Assembly: GCA_963756525.1 (NCBI GenBank)
Contig: CAVWNR010000003.1
Span: forward strand, 1-64,000
From: CAVWNR01 sp963756525
GTDB taxonomy: Bacteria; Actinomycetota; Actinomycetes; Mycobacteriales; Jatrophihabitantaceae
Length of the DNA: 64,000 bases
Direction: 5' to 3'
In this document: positions 37,373-46,306 of the stretch, in pieces
How the letters are laid out: every line of letters starts with the position of its first letter
How positions within the stretch are numbered: position 1 is the stretch's first letter
Translations under genes and position numbers: made by a program
The notes under the pieces: model-generated
The model's database searches: none
What the model was told of the DNA's origin: nothing
Seen by the model: only the letters and a program-made list of their open reading frames with translations

Positions 37373-38677
37373 ATGCTTTTCCACTTCGCGCCTTTAGCGG
37401 GGTGGATGAACGACCCCAACGGCCTGATTCAATGGAACGGACGCCACCACCTCTTCTACCAGCACAACCCGCACAGCACCCAGTTCGCCAACATCGGCTG
37501 GGGGCATGCCAGCTCGGCTGATCTCATCAGGTGGCAGGAGCACGGCGAGGCGCTGCGGCCGGGCGGAGGCGGTTCCAACTACGACGTCGACGGCTGCTAC
37601 AGCGGATGCGCGGTCGCCCTCGACGGACATGTGGCGCTCGTCTACACCGGCGTGGACGGTGACCAGCAACGACCCTGCCTCGCGTATGCCACCGACCCCA
37701 ACCTGCTCACTTTCGCGAAGGATCCCGTGAACCCGGTCATCGCGACCCCCCCGCTATCCGACTCGGAGGCCTTCCGCGACCACAGTGTCCGCCGGCAGGA
37801 CGGCCGATGGCACCAGGCCATTGGCGGGCGAACCACGCGGCGGGGCGGTGCGGTCTACGGCTACACCTCGGCGGACCTCCGCGACTGGGAGTACGACCAG
37901 ATTGTGATCGACGCCAGCCGCTGCGACATCCCCGACGCGGTATGGGAATGTCCCGACCTATTTGACGCCGGCGACGCGACCACGTTGATCGTGTCCCTGC
38001 TGGACAAGACCCGGCCGTTTGCCGTCGCCGAGCCGCTCGTCTGGTACGCGATCGGGCACTGGGCCGACGGACGGCTCCAGCCGCACACCACCGCACGGCT
38101 CGACTACGGCAACCGGTTCTACGCGCCCCAGTCCTATTGGACGGACGACGGCCGGCGTATCCAGTTTGGCTGGATACGCACCGACCTCGACGCCGCGGCC
38201 ACCGGGCCGAGCCGCGGCACGATGTCCGCGCCCCGGGAACTGACGGTTCGCGGCGGCAGGATGCGGTGCACACCCGCCCGTGAACTCGCCGCTCTGCGAG
38301 CGCAGCCTGCGCAGACTTACACCGACGCCGCCAGCACGAGCACCACGGTCACGCTCGAACCCACTGCGGCCGTCGAAGTCGTCATCGACGAAGCACAGCT
38401 GCACGTCACCACGGTGCATCTGATCGACCATGACACCGGCAAACAGCTGGACCTCGACCTGACCGACATACCCCTCTACCCCGACCCCGACAACCACGCG
38501 CAGCTGACCATGCTGTTCGACCACGGGATCGTCGAACTGTTCCGATCTGGGACTCCGGCCACACGGACCGACCTGTCCATGCCCCAGATCAGCCAAATCC
38601 GGATCGAGCACACCGCGACCGACGGCTCAGTGCCGATCCGCGCCTGGTCCCTCAAACACCCCACCGCGCGTACCTGA
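37373..38677 (+). CDS. GH32 beta-fructosidase (levanase/sucrase-type)
   Basis: Protein of 434 residues without signal peptide, so it acts in the cytoplasm on imported sugar. The catalytic five-blade propeller shows WMNDPNG with nucleophile Asp14, IGWGHASSADLIRWQEHG, FRDHSVRR at 134-141, and the acid/base Glu192 in WECPDLFD. The usual RDP triad is RDH here. The C-terminal beta-sandwich ends VPIRAWSLK. ATG 37373 is chosen because GAGGAG precedes it and family members start just before FHFAPLAGW. A GTG at 37343 is possible. It probably releases fructose from short fructans or sucrose-type oligosaccharides. Confidence 0.88.
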   Translation: MLFHFAPLAGWMNDPNGLIQWNGRHHLFYQHNPHSTQFANIGWGHASSADLIRWQEHGEALRPGGGGSNYDVDGCYSGCAVALDGHVALVYTGVDGDQQRPCLAYATDPNLLTFAKDPVNPVIATPPLSDSEAFRDHSVRRQDGRWHQAIGGRTTRRGGAVYGYTSADLRDWEYDQIVIDASRCDIPDAVWECPDLFDAGDATTLIVSLLDKTRPFAVAEPLVWYAIGHWADGRLQPHTTARLDYGNRFYAPQSYWTDDGRRIQFGWIRTDLDAAATGPSRGTMSAPRELTVRGGRMRCTPARELAALRAQPAQTYTDAASTSTTVTLEPTAAVEVVIDEAQLHVTTVHLIDHDTGKQLDLDLTDIPLYPDPDNHAQLTMLFDHGIVELFRSGTPATRTDLSMPQISQIRIEHTATDGSVPIRAWSLKHPTART

Positions 38678-38712
38678 TCATCTGCGAGCGGACCGTGGAG
38701 TGCGGTCCATAA

Positions 38713-38718
38713 TACGAT
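38713..38718 (+). promoter_or_regulatory. Candidate -10 box (TACGAT) of the LacI gene
   Basis: TACGAT ends 7 bp before the ATG at 38726, which would place transcription start at or next to the start codon. There is no ribosome site. This suggests a leaderless message, common in actinobacteria. Confidence 0.45.
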
Positions 38719-38725
38719 GTAGCGC

Positions 38726-39778
38726 ATGGCCGGACGGACACGGCGCATGAGCCCGCCGACGATGCGTGACGTCGCGGCCCTGGCCGGTGTCTCCCAGAGC
38801 ACCGTGTCGTTCGTGATAAACGATCGACACGAGATGCGCATCGCCCAGGACACCCGTCAGCGAGTACTCGATGCGGTCGCCGAACTCGGATTCCGACCCA
38901 ATCTGAACGCGCGAGCGCTTCGCGCCCGTCGCACGCACACCCTCGGCATGCTGACCGACGAGATCGCGTCATCAGCCTTCGCCGGGCAGGTCGTGCTCGG
39001 GGCCCAACAGGTCGCCTGGACAAACGACAGGCTATTGCTCTTGATTAACACGGGCGGCGACACCCAGTTCGAGACGGCCGCGGTCGACCTGCTCCTGGAC
39101 CGCCGAGTCGAAGGCCTGATCTACGCCGCCCAGTCCGCCCGCCGAGTTCGCGTGCCTGAACGCGTCCGGGCGGTGCCGATGGTGTTGGTCAACTGCTATG
39201 CAGCACCGCACGATCGACTCCCGGCGATCGTACCCAGCGAGGTGTACGGGGGCTATCTGGCGACACGCGCGGTACTCGATGCCGGCCATCGGAACATCGT
39301 TTTCCTGGCCGGCGACTACCCGTCCTGGGCCACCCGGATGCGCACGCGAGGCATGCGGCGCGCGCTACGAGACGCCGGCGTCGCCTTCAGAGAAGATTCA
39401 GTGCTCTACGGCGACTACGTCCCCTCCTCCGGATACGACCGGATCAAGCAGGTGATCGGACGACCCAAACGAAGACGACCGACCGCAGTGCTGTGCGCCA
39501 ACGACCGAGTGGCCATGGGCGTGCTATTCGGCCTGCACGAGCTGGGCCTAGAGGTGCCGAATGAAATGTCACTGGTGGGCTATGACGACCAAGAGTTCCT
39601 CGCTGATTCGGTTTACCCCGCACTGACCACGGTCCGCCTTCCCCACTACGAGATGGGCATCGAGGGCGTGCGCTCGATACTCAGGCTGATGGACGGCGAG
39701 TCGTTGCCCGCCCGCCGCTGGTTGAAAGGGCAGCTGGTCGTACGCGATTCGATCGCCGCACGCCCGCGGCCTCACTGA
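38726..39778 (+). CDS. LacI-family transcriptional regulator
   Basis: Protein of 350 residues. The HTH is TMRDVAALAGVSQSTVSFV, followed by hinge helix RPNLNARALRARRTHTLG, then the sugar-binding fold with RVEGLIYAAQSARRV, NIVFLAGDYPSWATRMRTR, TAVLCANDRVAMGVLFGL and SLVGYDDQEFLADSVYPAL. It most likely represses the upstream ABC/GH32 operon and releases on binding a fructoside or fructose derivative. It has its own candidate leaderless promoter. Effector and target are inferred from position. Confidence 0.88.
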   Translation: MAGRTRRMSPPTMRDVAALAGVSQSTVSFVINDRHEMRIAQDTRQRVLDAVAELGFRPNLNARALRARRTHTLGMLTDEIASSAFAGQVVLGAQQVAWTNDRLLLLINTGGDTQFETAAVDLLLDRRVEGLIYAAQSARRVRVPERVRAVPMVLVNCYAAPHDRLPAIVPSEVYGGYLATRAVLDAGHRNIVFLAGDYPSWATRMRTRGMRRALRDAGVAFREDSVLYGDYVPSSGYDRIKQVIGRPKRRRPTAVLCANDRVAMGVLFGLHELGLEVPNEMSLVGYDDQEFLADSVYPALTTVRLPHYEMGIEGVRSILRLMDGESLPARRWLKGQLVVRDSIAARPRPH

Positions 39779-40060
39779 ACCACCCACCGGCACCAACGCT
39801 TCTCGGTGCCGCTCGTTCGCGGCTGCCCACGCCTCTCAAGTCGACAACCGGTCGCGTACTCCCGCTCACGCGGCCGGCGCGCTGGCCCTCGCCGTCGACG
39901 CCGTCAACAGCGGGCGAGCGCGATCCTTCGGTGATCAACAAAGAGAAGTAGCCGCCAAAGCGACCAGTTCTCCCTGTTGATCACGGATCCGGAGTGCATC
40001 CGGGCGCCGCCGACGGCAAGCAGACGCGCCGGCGCCGTCCGCCGGCGGAAGCGCGGGGGG

Positions 40061-41155
40061 TCAGCGGCGCAGTCGGGCAACCCGTCCCAGGTCGCCCGAG
40101 GCCCAGCACGAGCCGTCGCGGGCACAACTGACGGTGTCGAACTGGCCGGTGTCGAACGTCGACCAGTGCCATCCGCCGTCATAGGAAACGTCCGACCCGG
40201 TGAGGCCGACGGCGAGCACGGTGGCCAGGGTGCCCGGCACCCAGCTGACCCCCGAGCGGTACCCCGACGGCTGGGTCACTGACAACGTCCACGGCAGGCC
40301 GAAGTCCGACACCGCAGCCACGGCCGACGCGGCGGTCGGGTTGGCGAAGTCACCGCCGACCGCGACGCCGAACAACGGTGTCCGGAACGCCAAGCCGAAC
40401 ACGCCGGCGGTGCTGCCAGCGGCCAACGGCGTGGCGCGCACCGACCAGTTCAGGCCGCCATCACGGGAATGGTAGATGCGCGCCGTGCTGCTGCCGCCGC
40501 TGCCGAACCACGCGTCGCGGCCCCAAGTGGTCAGGCACTCGCCGCTGGCGGCGAACCCTGCCTCGCCCTGCAGCGCCGGCGGCATGCCGGCGTTGGGCAG
40601 CACGGTCCAGGTACGGCCGCCGTCGTGCGTGGCGAGGATGCGGAACTTGCCGTCGACGGGGTCGCTGAGCACCAGTCCGTGCTGTCGGTCGACGAAGGAC
40701 ATGCAGTCGAAGAACGCCTGCGAGTTGCTGTTCTCATACGCCAACCGCCAACTGCGCCCGCCGTCGGCGGTGGCGTAGAGCCGAGAGTCCGTGCCCGAAC
40801 CCGCCGCCATCGCGACCGCGTGCGTCGCATCGAACGCCTCGATGTCGCGAAACTGCAGAGAGGATGCGCCGGCGGGAGAGGCGTCGAGCCAGCTGCGGCC
40901 ACCGTCCACCGTCCGCAGCACGACACCGTTGTAGCCGCCCAGCCACACCACCGTGCGGCTCACCACCGACAATCCGCGAAAGTGCGTCATGCTCCCCGTG
41001 TCGACCAGCTGCCACCCCAACCTAGAGTGGACCGTGTCGGCGTTCGAGACCGACGCCGCAGCCGCCCGCCCCGGCGCAATAGCCATGCTGGCGGTCACCG
41101 ACAGCCCGGCAACCACCGCGACCAGAGAACGGATTCGCCGCCCACACAGCACCAT
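40061..41155 (-). CDS. Secreted YCF48-like beta-propeller protein
   Basis: Protein of 364 residues. Signal peptide LVAVVAGLSVTASMAIAPG ends AAAAS. Then come repeated blades carrying the BNR/YCF48 asp-box: LRTVDGGRSWLDASP, YATADGGRSWRLAYEN, LATHDGGRTWTVLPN, YHSRDGGLNWSVRAT, VSYDGGWHWSTFDTG. Relatives are exported seven-bladed propellers annotated as photosystem-assembly-like or oxidoreductase proteins in non-photosynthetic bacteria. A binding role at the cell surface is likely. There is no catalytic motif. It is a lone gene, divergent from the P450 gene. Confidence 0.8.
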   Translation of the reverse strand: MVLCGRRIRSLVAVVAGLSVTASMAIAPGRAAAASVSNADTVHSRLGWQLVDTGSMTHFRGLSVVSRTVVWLGGYNGVVLRTVDGGRSWLDASPAGASSLQFRDIEAFDATHAVAMAAGSGTDSRLYATADGGRSWRLAYENSNSQAFFDCMSFVDRQHGLVLSDPVDGKFRILATHDGGRTWTVLPNAGMPPALQGEAGFAASGECLTTWGRDAWFGSGGSSTARIYHSRDGGLNWSVRATPLAAGSTAGVFGLAFRTPLFGVAVGGDFANPTAASAVAAVSDFGLPWTLSVTQPSGYRSGVSWVPGTLATVLAVGLTGSDVSYDGGWHWSTFDTGQFDTVSCARDGSCWASGDLGRVARLRR

Positions 41156-41299
41156 TCGGCGAATCTAGCGCGCGTGGCGCGGACCCACCAGACTGGCGCT
41201 GATCGCGGACGCCGGCGGCGGCGAGATGGATCTGGAGGCTGACCCGGCTCGATCCGTTGCACTGGCGCCGGGTTGCGTCCCGGGGTATATCTCGACCCG

Positions 41300-42619
41300 A
41301 TGACCACCGACGAGACGGACCGGGCCGAGGCGACGAGATCCACCCTGCCGCCCGGACCGCGGCTGCCGGTGACGGTGCAGACGCTGCTGTTCGGCAGCTA
41401 CCGTCATCGCTACCTCCCTGCGCTGCGACGCCGATACGGCGACACGTTCAGCATCCGCCTGGCACCACACGCTCGGCAGATCGTGATGCTCAGCGATCCG
41501 GACGACATCCGCGCGGTCTTCACCGGGCCGACGTCGGCGCTGCATGCCGGCGAGGGGAACGCGATCCTGCGTCCGGTTATGGGTGATCACTCGGTGCTGC
41601 TACTCGACGAGGACGAGCACCTGCGCATCCGTTCCCGGCTGATGCCCGCGTTCCACGGCGAGCCGCTGCGCGGTTACCGGCACCTGATCGCTGAGCTGGC
41701 GCACGCCGAGGTGACAAGCTGGCCGACCGGCACGGCATGTGCCCTGCATCCGCGGATGCAGGCGCTGACCCTGGAGATCATTCTCCGCGTGGTGTTCGGC
41801 GTCACCGACAACCGGAAGCTCGCCGCACTGCGTCCCGTCGTGACCCAGACCGTCGACGTCTCGCCGATCATCATGCTCGGCTGGTCGTATCCGAGGCTGC
41901 GCCGGTTCTGGCCGTGGCGCCGCTTCGCCGCCATTCAGCGGGCGTTGGACCGGCTGCTGTACGCCGAGATCGCCGACCGCCGGACGGCGGACCTGGCTGA
42001 CCGGCGGGACATGCTGTCGCTTCTGCTGCGGGCCTCAGCCGGCGCCTTCAGCGATGTGGAACTACGCGACAACCTCGTCACGCTGCTGCTCGCGGGGCAC
42101 GAGACGACCGCGACCGCGTTGGCCTGGGCGTTTCACGAGCTCGCCCGCCGGCCGGAACAACAGGCCCGAGCGCAGCGCGCCGCCGACGAGGGCGACGACG
42201 CCTACTTGGAGGCCGTTGCGAAGGAGGCGCTGCGCCTGCACCCGGTGATCTACGAGGTCGCCCGGCGGCTCGCCGAGCCGGTCGAGGTCGCGGGATATTT
42301 GCTGCCCGTCGGGACGACGGTCATGCCCGGAATCGGGCTCGTGCAAGCCGATGCCACGTACCATCCCGATCCCGCCGATTTCCGACCGGAGCGGTTCCTC
42401 GATGGACAACCTCCCGCCAACACCTGGATTCCCTTCGGCGGTGGGGTCCGCCGCTGCCTCGGCGCCGGTTTCTCGCTGATCGAGGCAACGGTCGTGCTGC
42501 GCGAGGTCCTGCTGCGGTTCGCGATCCGTCCCGAACGTGCAAGACCCGAACCGCCGCGTAGCCGCAACGTCACGCTCACTCCGGCGCGCGGAACGCGCGT
42601 GATCCTCACCCGCCGGTGA
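41300..42619 (+). CDS. Cytochrome P450
   Basis: Protein of 439 residues. PPGPRLPVTVQTL is at the N-terminus. The oxygen-binding I helix is LLLAGHETTATALAWAFHE (about 262). The ExxR helix is KEALRLHPVIYEVARRL (about 307), the PERF region DFRPERFLD, and the haem loop IPFGGGVRRCLGAGFSL with the axial Cys near 384. No membrane anchor, so it is a soluble monooxygenase needing a separate ferredoxin and reductase, not encoded nearby. Substrate unknown. ATG 41300 lacks a clear ribosome site, but TATAT-type sequence lies just upstream, possibly leaderless. Confidence 0.9.
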   Translation: MTTDETDRAEATRSTLPPGPRLPVTVQTLLFGSYRHRYLPALRRRYGDTFSIRLAPHARQIVMLSDPDDIRAVFTGPTSALHAGEGNAILRPVMGDHSVLLLDEDEHLRIRSRLMPAFHGEPLRGYRHLIAELAHAEVTSWPTGTACALHPRMQALTLEIILRVVFGVTDNRKLAALRPVVTQTVDVSPIIMLGWSYPRLRRFWPWRRFAAIQRALDRLLYAEIADRRTADLADRRDMLSLLLRASAGAFSDVELRDNLVTLLLAGHETTATALAWAFHELARRPEQQARAQRAADEGDDAYLEAVAKEALRLHPVIYEVARRLAEPVEVAGYLLPVGTTVMPGIGLVQADATYHPDPADFRPERFLDGQPPANTWIPFGGGVRRCLGAGFSLIEATVVLREVLLRFAIRPERARPEPPRSRNVTLTPARGTRVILTRR

Positions 42620-42639
42620 TCCTGACGCCCGTGGCGGCC

Positions 42640-42948
42640 TCAGGCGATCTGCGGCAAGCTGGCGGCGACCTCGTCGACGCTGCCGGCCAGCCGCAGATCC
42701 ATGTCGGTCACTCCGCCGGCACTGTGCGTGCTGAGTGCGACGTCGACCCAGCGCCAACGAAGCGTGAGATCTGGGTGGTGGTCGAGTTCCTCGCAGATGG
42801 GCGCCAGGGCGTTCACGAACTGCACTGCGGTCGAGAAGTCGGCGAACTCGATGGACCGGGCCAGTTGCTCGGTGGTGCCCGACCAGCCGGGGTGCAGCGA
42901 TGCCAGGCCGGCGTCGATCGCGTCCTGGGCGAGCGGCTCTCGCGACAT
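42640..42948 (-). CDS. phhB: Pterin-4a-carbinolamine dehydratase
   Basis: 102 residues, normal size for the family. Signature: SIEFADFSTAVQFVNAL, EELDHHPDLTLRWRWVDVA, LSTHSAGGVTDMDLRLA. The HH and the later His/Trp form the active site that dehydrates 4a-hydroxy-tetrahydrobiopterin, recycling a pterin cofactor. No phenylalanine hydroxylase is nearby. In many actinobacteria the gene stands alone and its substrate is uncertain. It is divergent from oligoribonuclease. Confidence 0.85.
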   Translation of the reverse strand: MSREPLAQDAIDAGLASLHPGWSGTTEQLARSIEFADFSTAVQFVNALAPICEELDHHPDLTLRWRWVDVALSTHSAGGVTDMDLRLAGSVDEVAASLPQIA

Positions 42949-42997
42949 GATCGGCTCCCTTCGACCGCGGATTGCTGCCCACGTTAGCCGTGACGGA

Positions 42998-43003
42998 TAC
43001 GCT
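42998..43003 (+). promoter_or_regulatory. Candidate -10 box (TACGCT) of orn
   Basis: TACGCT is separated by 7 bp from the GTG at 43011. With no ribosome site in front of that GTG, this fits a leaderless message and supports the start choice. Confidence 0.4.
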
Positions 43004-43010
43004 CACGCCC

Positions 43011-43628
43011 GTGACCGACCGCCTGGTGTGGATCGACTGCGAGATGACCGGCCTCGACCTCCGTCGCGATGCGCTGGTGGAGGTCGCCGTGCTCGTCACC
43101 GACGCCGAGCTCAACACGCTCGATGACGGGTTGGACATCGTCATCCATGTCCACGACGACGTGCTGGACACGATGGTGGAGTTCGTCCGCGAAATGCACG
43201 CCACCTCCGGGCTGAGCGACGAGGTGCGTGCGTCGACGGTCACGCTCGGCGAGGCGGAGAAGCTCGTCCTCGACTACGTCAAGTCGCACGTGCCCGAGCC
43301 GAAGGCCGCACCCCTGTGCGGCAACTCCATCGCCACAGACCGCGGCTTCCTGGCTCGCGACATGCCGAACCTGGACGAGCACCTGCACTACCGCATGATC
43401 GACGTGTCGTCGATCAAGGAGCTGGCGCGCCGCTGGTATCCGCGGGTCTACTACGCCCAGCCGGTCAAGGGACTGGCCCATCGGGCGCTGGCCGACATCC
43501 GCGAGAGCGTGCAGGAGCTTGCCTACTACCGGCGCACGGTCTTCGTCGCCCAACCCGGGCCGACCTCGGAGGAGGCACACGCCGCGGCTATCGCGGTACT
43601 GGGCGAGACCGGCCGACCTGTAAACTGA
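43011..43628 (+). CDS. orn: Oligoribonuclease
   Basis: 205 residues. DEDDh exonuclease: RLVWIDCEMTGLDLRRDAL holds the first Asp and Glu, GNSIATDRGFLARDMPNLD the third acidic residue, and YRMIDVSSIKELARRW plus KGLAHRALADIRESV the final His and Asp. It degrades 2-5 nt RNA to mononucleotides and also clears pGpG from c-di-GMP breakdown. GTG 43011 matches where the family starts (TDRLVWIDCEM) and the leaderless -10 box. The tRNA-His gene follows 32 bp downstream, as seen in many actinobacteria. Confidence 0.95.
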   Translation: MTDRLVWIDCEMTGLDLRRDALVEVAVLVTDAELNTLDDGLDIVIHVHDDVLDTMVEFVREMHATSGLSDEVRASTVTLGEAEKLVLDYVKSHVPEPKAAPLCGNSIATDRGFLARDMPNLDEHLHYRMIDVSSIKELARRWYPRVYYAQPVKGLAHRALADIRESVQELAYYRRTVFVAQPGPTSEEAHAAAIAVLGETGRPVN

Positions 43629-43660
43629 GCCGGCTCGGCGAGGTTGCGCCCCGTCGCGCG

Positions 43661-43733
43661 GTGGGTGTAGCTCAGCTGGTAGAGCACTGGGTTGTGGTCC
43701 CAGGTGTCGCGGGTTCAAGTCCCGTCACTCACC
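43661..43733 (+). tRNA. tRNA-His (anticodon GTG)
   Basis: A full cloverleaf folds: acceptor GTGGGTG/CACTCAC, D arm GCTC..GAGC, anticodon arm CTGGG-TTGTGGT-CCCAG, T arm GCGGG-TTCAAGT-CCCGT. The base before (43660) is G and the discriminator is C, giving the extra G-1:C73 pair specific to tRNA-His. CCA is not encoded. Confidence 0.97.
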
Positions 43734-43786
43734 CGGACCGACCGTGCTACCGTCGGGCTGGCTCCCCGGGGGTCGACGACATGCAG

Positions 43787-43861
<75 letters not shown>

Positions 43862-43877
43862 AGCTACATCCCCGGAA

Positions 43878-44697
43878 TCATTGATCTGCAGCTAGTTCAG
43901 TCGATCTTGGCAGCTTGATCAAGTGGCCGTTAGTCCGCAAAAAGTCCGCATGATCTTGTGCCGAGGTCCGCGCCGCGTCCATCGCGTCGGCGACTTCGTC
44001 GAGCTGGTCGGCGAACAGATGTCCGTACAGGTCGAGGGTCATCGTGGCCGACTTGTGCCCGAGCATCTGCTGCACGATCTTGACGTTGGCGCCGGCGGCG
44101 ATGGCTTGCGAGGCGGCCGTGTGGCGCAGCGAGTGCGGGGTGATCTTGTCTAGTCCGACTTCGCGGGCGGCCGGTCGAAGACCTTGCGGCGGAAGTTGCG
44201 CAGATGGTAGATCTGGTCGCCCTTAACGGCGCGAGGCAACGGCACTCCGTTGGCCGGGTTTCGGGCGAGGCGCCCGTCGCGGACCGCGAGGCCGAACATC
44301 AACGACAACACCCGGTGCGCTTGGCGGACCGTAGCCGCGGACAAGCCGCGCGCCGACAACGCCGAAACCCACGCGGCAACGCCCTCATGCGTCACGTCCG
44401 CGAGTTTCGTTGCCTGCCACGTCGGCAGGACGTGATTGCGCAGCAGTCCGTCAATGTCCGGCGGGTAGTCGCTTTGAGGTTGACCTTGGTCGCGAGCCAG
44501 CGCTCGGCCCACTCCCCCACAGTGATCCTTGCCGCTCGCGGGTCGACGTATCCGCCGGTTTGGATGGCGGTGGCAATCGAGTCGAGCCAGGCCTGCGCGT
44601 CGACCTTGCGATCGAAGTGACGCGAGTGTTCGCGTCCGGCTGGGTCGCGGTAGCGGGCGCGCCAGCTGCCGTCCGGACGCTTTTGGATGTTGGCCAT
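43878..44697 (-). pseudogene. Tyrosine-recombinase integrase, frameshifted with central deletion
   Basis: The N-terminal AP2-like domain starts at ATG 44697 (MANIQKRPDGSWRARYRDP, GYVDPRAARITVGEWAERW). After a shift near 44465 the core-binding domain follows (LLRNHVLPTWQATKLADVT, LSLMFGLAVRDGRLARNPA). At KGDQIYH the sequence jumps to LRNFRRKVFDR, losing about 100 residues with the first catalytic Arg. After another shift VGLDKITPHSLRHTAASQA, QQMLGHKSATMTLDLYGHL supply HxLRH, the GH and the Tyr nucleophile. The C-terminus is HADFLRTNGHLIKLP. It is inactive. Confidence 0.85.
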
Positions 44698-44777
44698 GGT
44701 GATCGCCTCCTGTTGGCGAGCAGGCTACGGCGGCAGTGCGACGGTAGCCGCTCGCCGCAGTCCGGGCACCGCGCGGT

Positions 44778-44955
44778 CTAATGACCGCGCTGGCCGCCGT
44801 TGCGTTGCTGGTTGATCCAGGACTGCACGTTGTCGCGGCTGGAGGCATGCGGCACGCGGCGACCGAGGCACGACGAGCGCGTCGGCCGGCTCGTCCTACG
44901 TTGCCGAAGGCAGGGCGGCGCTGCCGTGATCCCCGCGCAACGCGGCAAGAGCGGA
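44778..44955 (-). pseudogene. Possible excisionase relic upstream of the integrase
   Basis: The minus-strand end reads HASSRDNVQSWINQQRNGG ending in a TAG at 44778-44780, resembling the C-terminus of helix-turn-helix excisionases (…DVxxWINQQR) usually encoded directly before such integrases. The upstream part has no open HTH. Assignment rests on position and a short resemblance. Confidence 0.25.
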
Positions 44956-45055
44956 ACATGCTTGTCGTCCCCATGCTGCGAGTAGGCCGTGTTGGTGGGT
45001 CTCTGGCCCTGCGGCGCGAGGCACGTATGGAGATCGAGACACCGTGCAAGTGAAT

Positions 45056-45067
45056 AGCACTTGTGCT
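45056..45067. promoter_or_regulatory. Operator palindrome and leaderless promoter of the toxin-antitoxin operon
   Basis: The inverted repeat AGCAC-TT-GTGCT lies 11 bp before the antitoxin ATG and overlaps a -10 box TACAGT (45067-45072). That box ends 6 bp before the start codon, so the message is probably leaderless. The site suits autoregulation by the antitoxin. Confidence 0.5.
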
Positions 45068-45078
45068 ACAGTCGCGGT

Positions 45079-45333
45079 ATGACCGTGGTTGGCTTACGAG
45101 AGCTGCGCCAGCAGGCATCGGAGCTGGTGCGTCGGGTCGAGGCTGGCGAGGAAATGACGATCACCGTGTCCGGGCGGCCTGCTGCCCGGCTGGTCGCGGT
45201 GGCGCCGCGGACCTGGCGCCGGTGGGAGGACGTGACCGAGCTGTTTGCCGGCCCGGCAGATACCGCTTGGTCTGATGACCGGGCGCGCCTGGACGATGCG
45301 CTGAGCGATCCGTGGGCCCAGCGTCGCCCATGA
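45079..45333 (+). CDS. Phd/YefM-type antitoxin (VapB)
   Basis: 84 residues. MTVVGLRELRQQASELVRR and GEEMTITVSGRPAARLVAV are the Phd/YefM DNA-binding fold. The C-terminal half (WEDVTELFAGPADTAWSDD) is the toxin-wrapping tail. It neutralises the PIN toxin of the next gene and represses the operon through the palindrome upstream. The stop overlaps the toxin start (ATGA). Confidence 0.88.
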   Translation: MTVVGLRELRQQASELVRRVEAGEEMTITVSGRPAARLVAVAPRTWRRWEDVTELFAGPADTAWSDDRARLDDALSDPWAQRRP

Positions 45334-45710
45334 AAGCAGTGCTCGACACAAGCGTCGTCATCGCCACCGATGTGGGGCGCCTAGACGGGGAGCTGGCGAT
45401 CAGTTCGGCCACGCTCGCCGAGCTGCATTTCGGCGTGTTGGTCGCCGCCGACCCCATGGTGCGGGCAGAAAGGCTGCGACGCCTGTCGGTCTTGCAGCGG
45501 CAGTTCGACGCGTTGCCGATCGACGAGGTGGTGGCAGCCAGCTACGGCCAGCTCGCGGCCGCAGTCGCAGCGGCCGGGCGTCAGCCTCGCGCCCGCGTGA
45601 TGGATCTTCTGATCGCAGCGACCGCGCACGCCCACGATGCCCGGCTCTACACCCGCAACGCTGATGATCTCGTCGGCCTGCAGAACATGCTCGACATCGC
45701 TGCGGTCTGA
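45330..45710 (+). CDS. vapC: PIN-domain ribonuclease toxin (VapC)
   Basis: 126 residues. Acidic PIN motifs: MKAVLDTSVVIATDVGRLD (Asp), ISSATLAELHFGVLVAADP (Glu), RVMDLLIAATAHAHDARLY (Asp) and TRNADDLVGLQN (Asp). The four acidic residues bind Mg2+ to cleave RNA, typically tRNA or rRNA. ATG 45330 overlaps the antitoxin stop, so production is coupled. It is intact, so the pair may stabilise the island. Confidence 0.9.
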   Translation: MKAVLDTSVVIATDVGRLDGELAISSATLAELHFGVLVAADPMVRAERLRRLSVLQRQFDALPIDEVVAASYGQLAAAVAAAGRQPRARVMDLLIAATAHAHDARLYTRNADDLVGLQNMLDIAAV

Positions 45711-45848
45711 CGCTGGAGCCGACCAGCGTCACGGCTCAGATACCCCGCACTCAACGAAGTCGGAGTTTCGGTTGTCGTCCGCACGCCTCGCATCAGCACT
45801 ACCAGCGGCAGATGCGGAAACGGCTCCCGGCGTCTCGGCCCGTACCAC

Positions 45849-46061
45849 TCAAGGACGTCGCGCTACCGCGTAGATCGGCATGAAGATCACGAACAGCACG
45901 AGGCAGGCGACAGCCCATGCTTGTGGAGTCCCGATCGTCAACGCGCCGAAGCGGAACACGACCGGCGTCCCCTGTCGTGCCCAGCGCCGTGCGTCTGCGA
46001 GCACCCAGAGGACGGTGCACACGACGACGCCTGCGATGATCACTGGCGCCAGCACTGTCAC
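45849..46061 (-). CDS. Small two-helix membrane protein
   Basis: 70 residues from GTG 46061. Helix 1 TVLAPVIIAGVVVCTVLWV, a basic loop ADARRWARQGTPVVF, helix 2 AWAVACLVLFVIFMPIYAV. The start has TAGCCT 7 bp upstream and no ribosome site, fitting a leaderless message. An earlier ATG at 46115 is possible. Function unknown. It sits as island cargo next to a toxin-antitoxin pair. Confidence 0.6.
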   Translation of the reverse strand: MTVLAPVIIAGVVVCTVLWVLADARRWARQGTPVVFRFGALTIGTPQAWAVACLVLFVIFMPIYAVARRP

Positions 46062-46306
46062 GCGATACAGGCTAGGCGATGCTGATCGGCGCGAGCGGCG
46101 CCGATCAGAGATCATCTCGCCGTTGACCTCGGCGAGCGCGAGGCGGGTCTTCCCCCACGCGGCAGATGCGGATGGCCACGACCTGCACGGATCCTGCTTT
46201 GAGCGAACCTTCCCCGATCAATTTCGTGATGGCTGGCGGCGACGTGAGGTTCGTGGTGCCGCGCGACGTGCGCGCGCTCTGTCGTCGGGCGATGGCAGGC
46301 ATCGGC

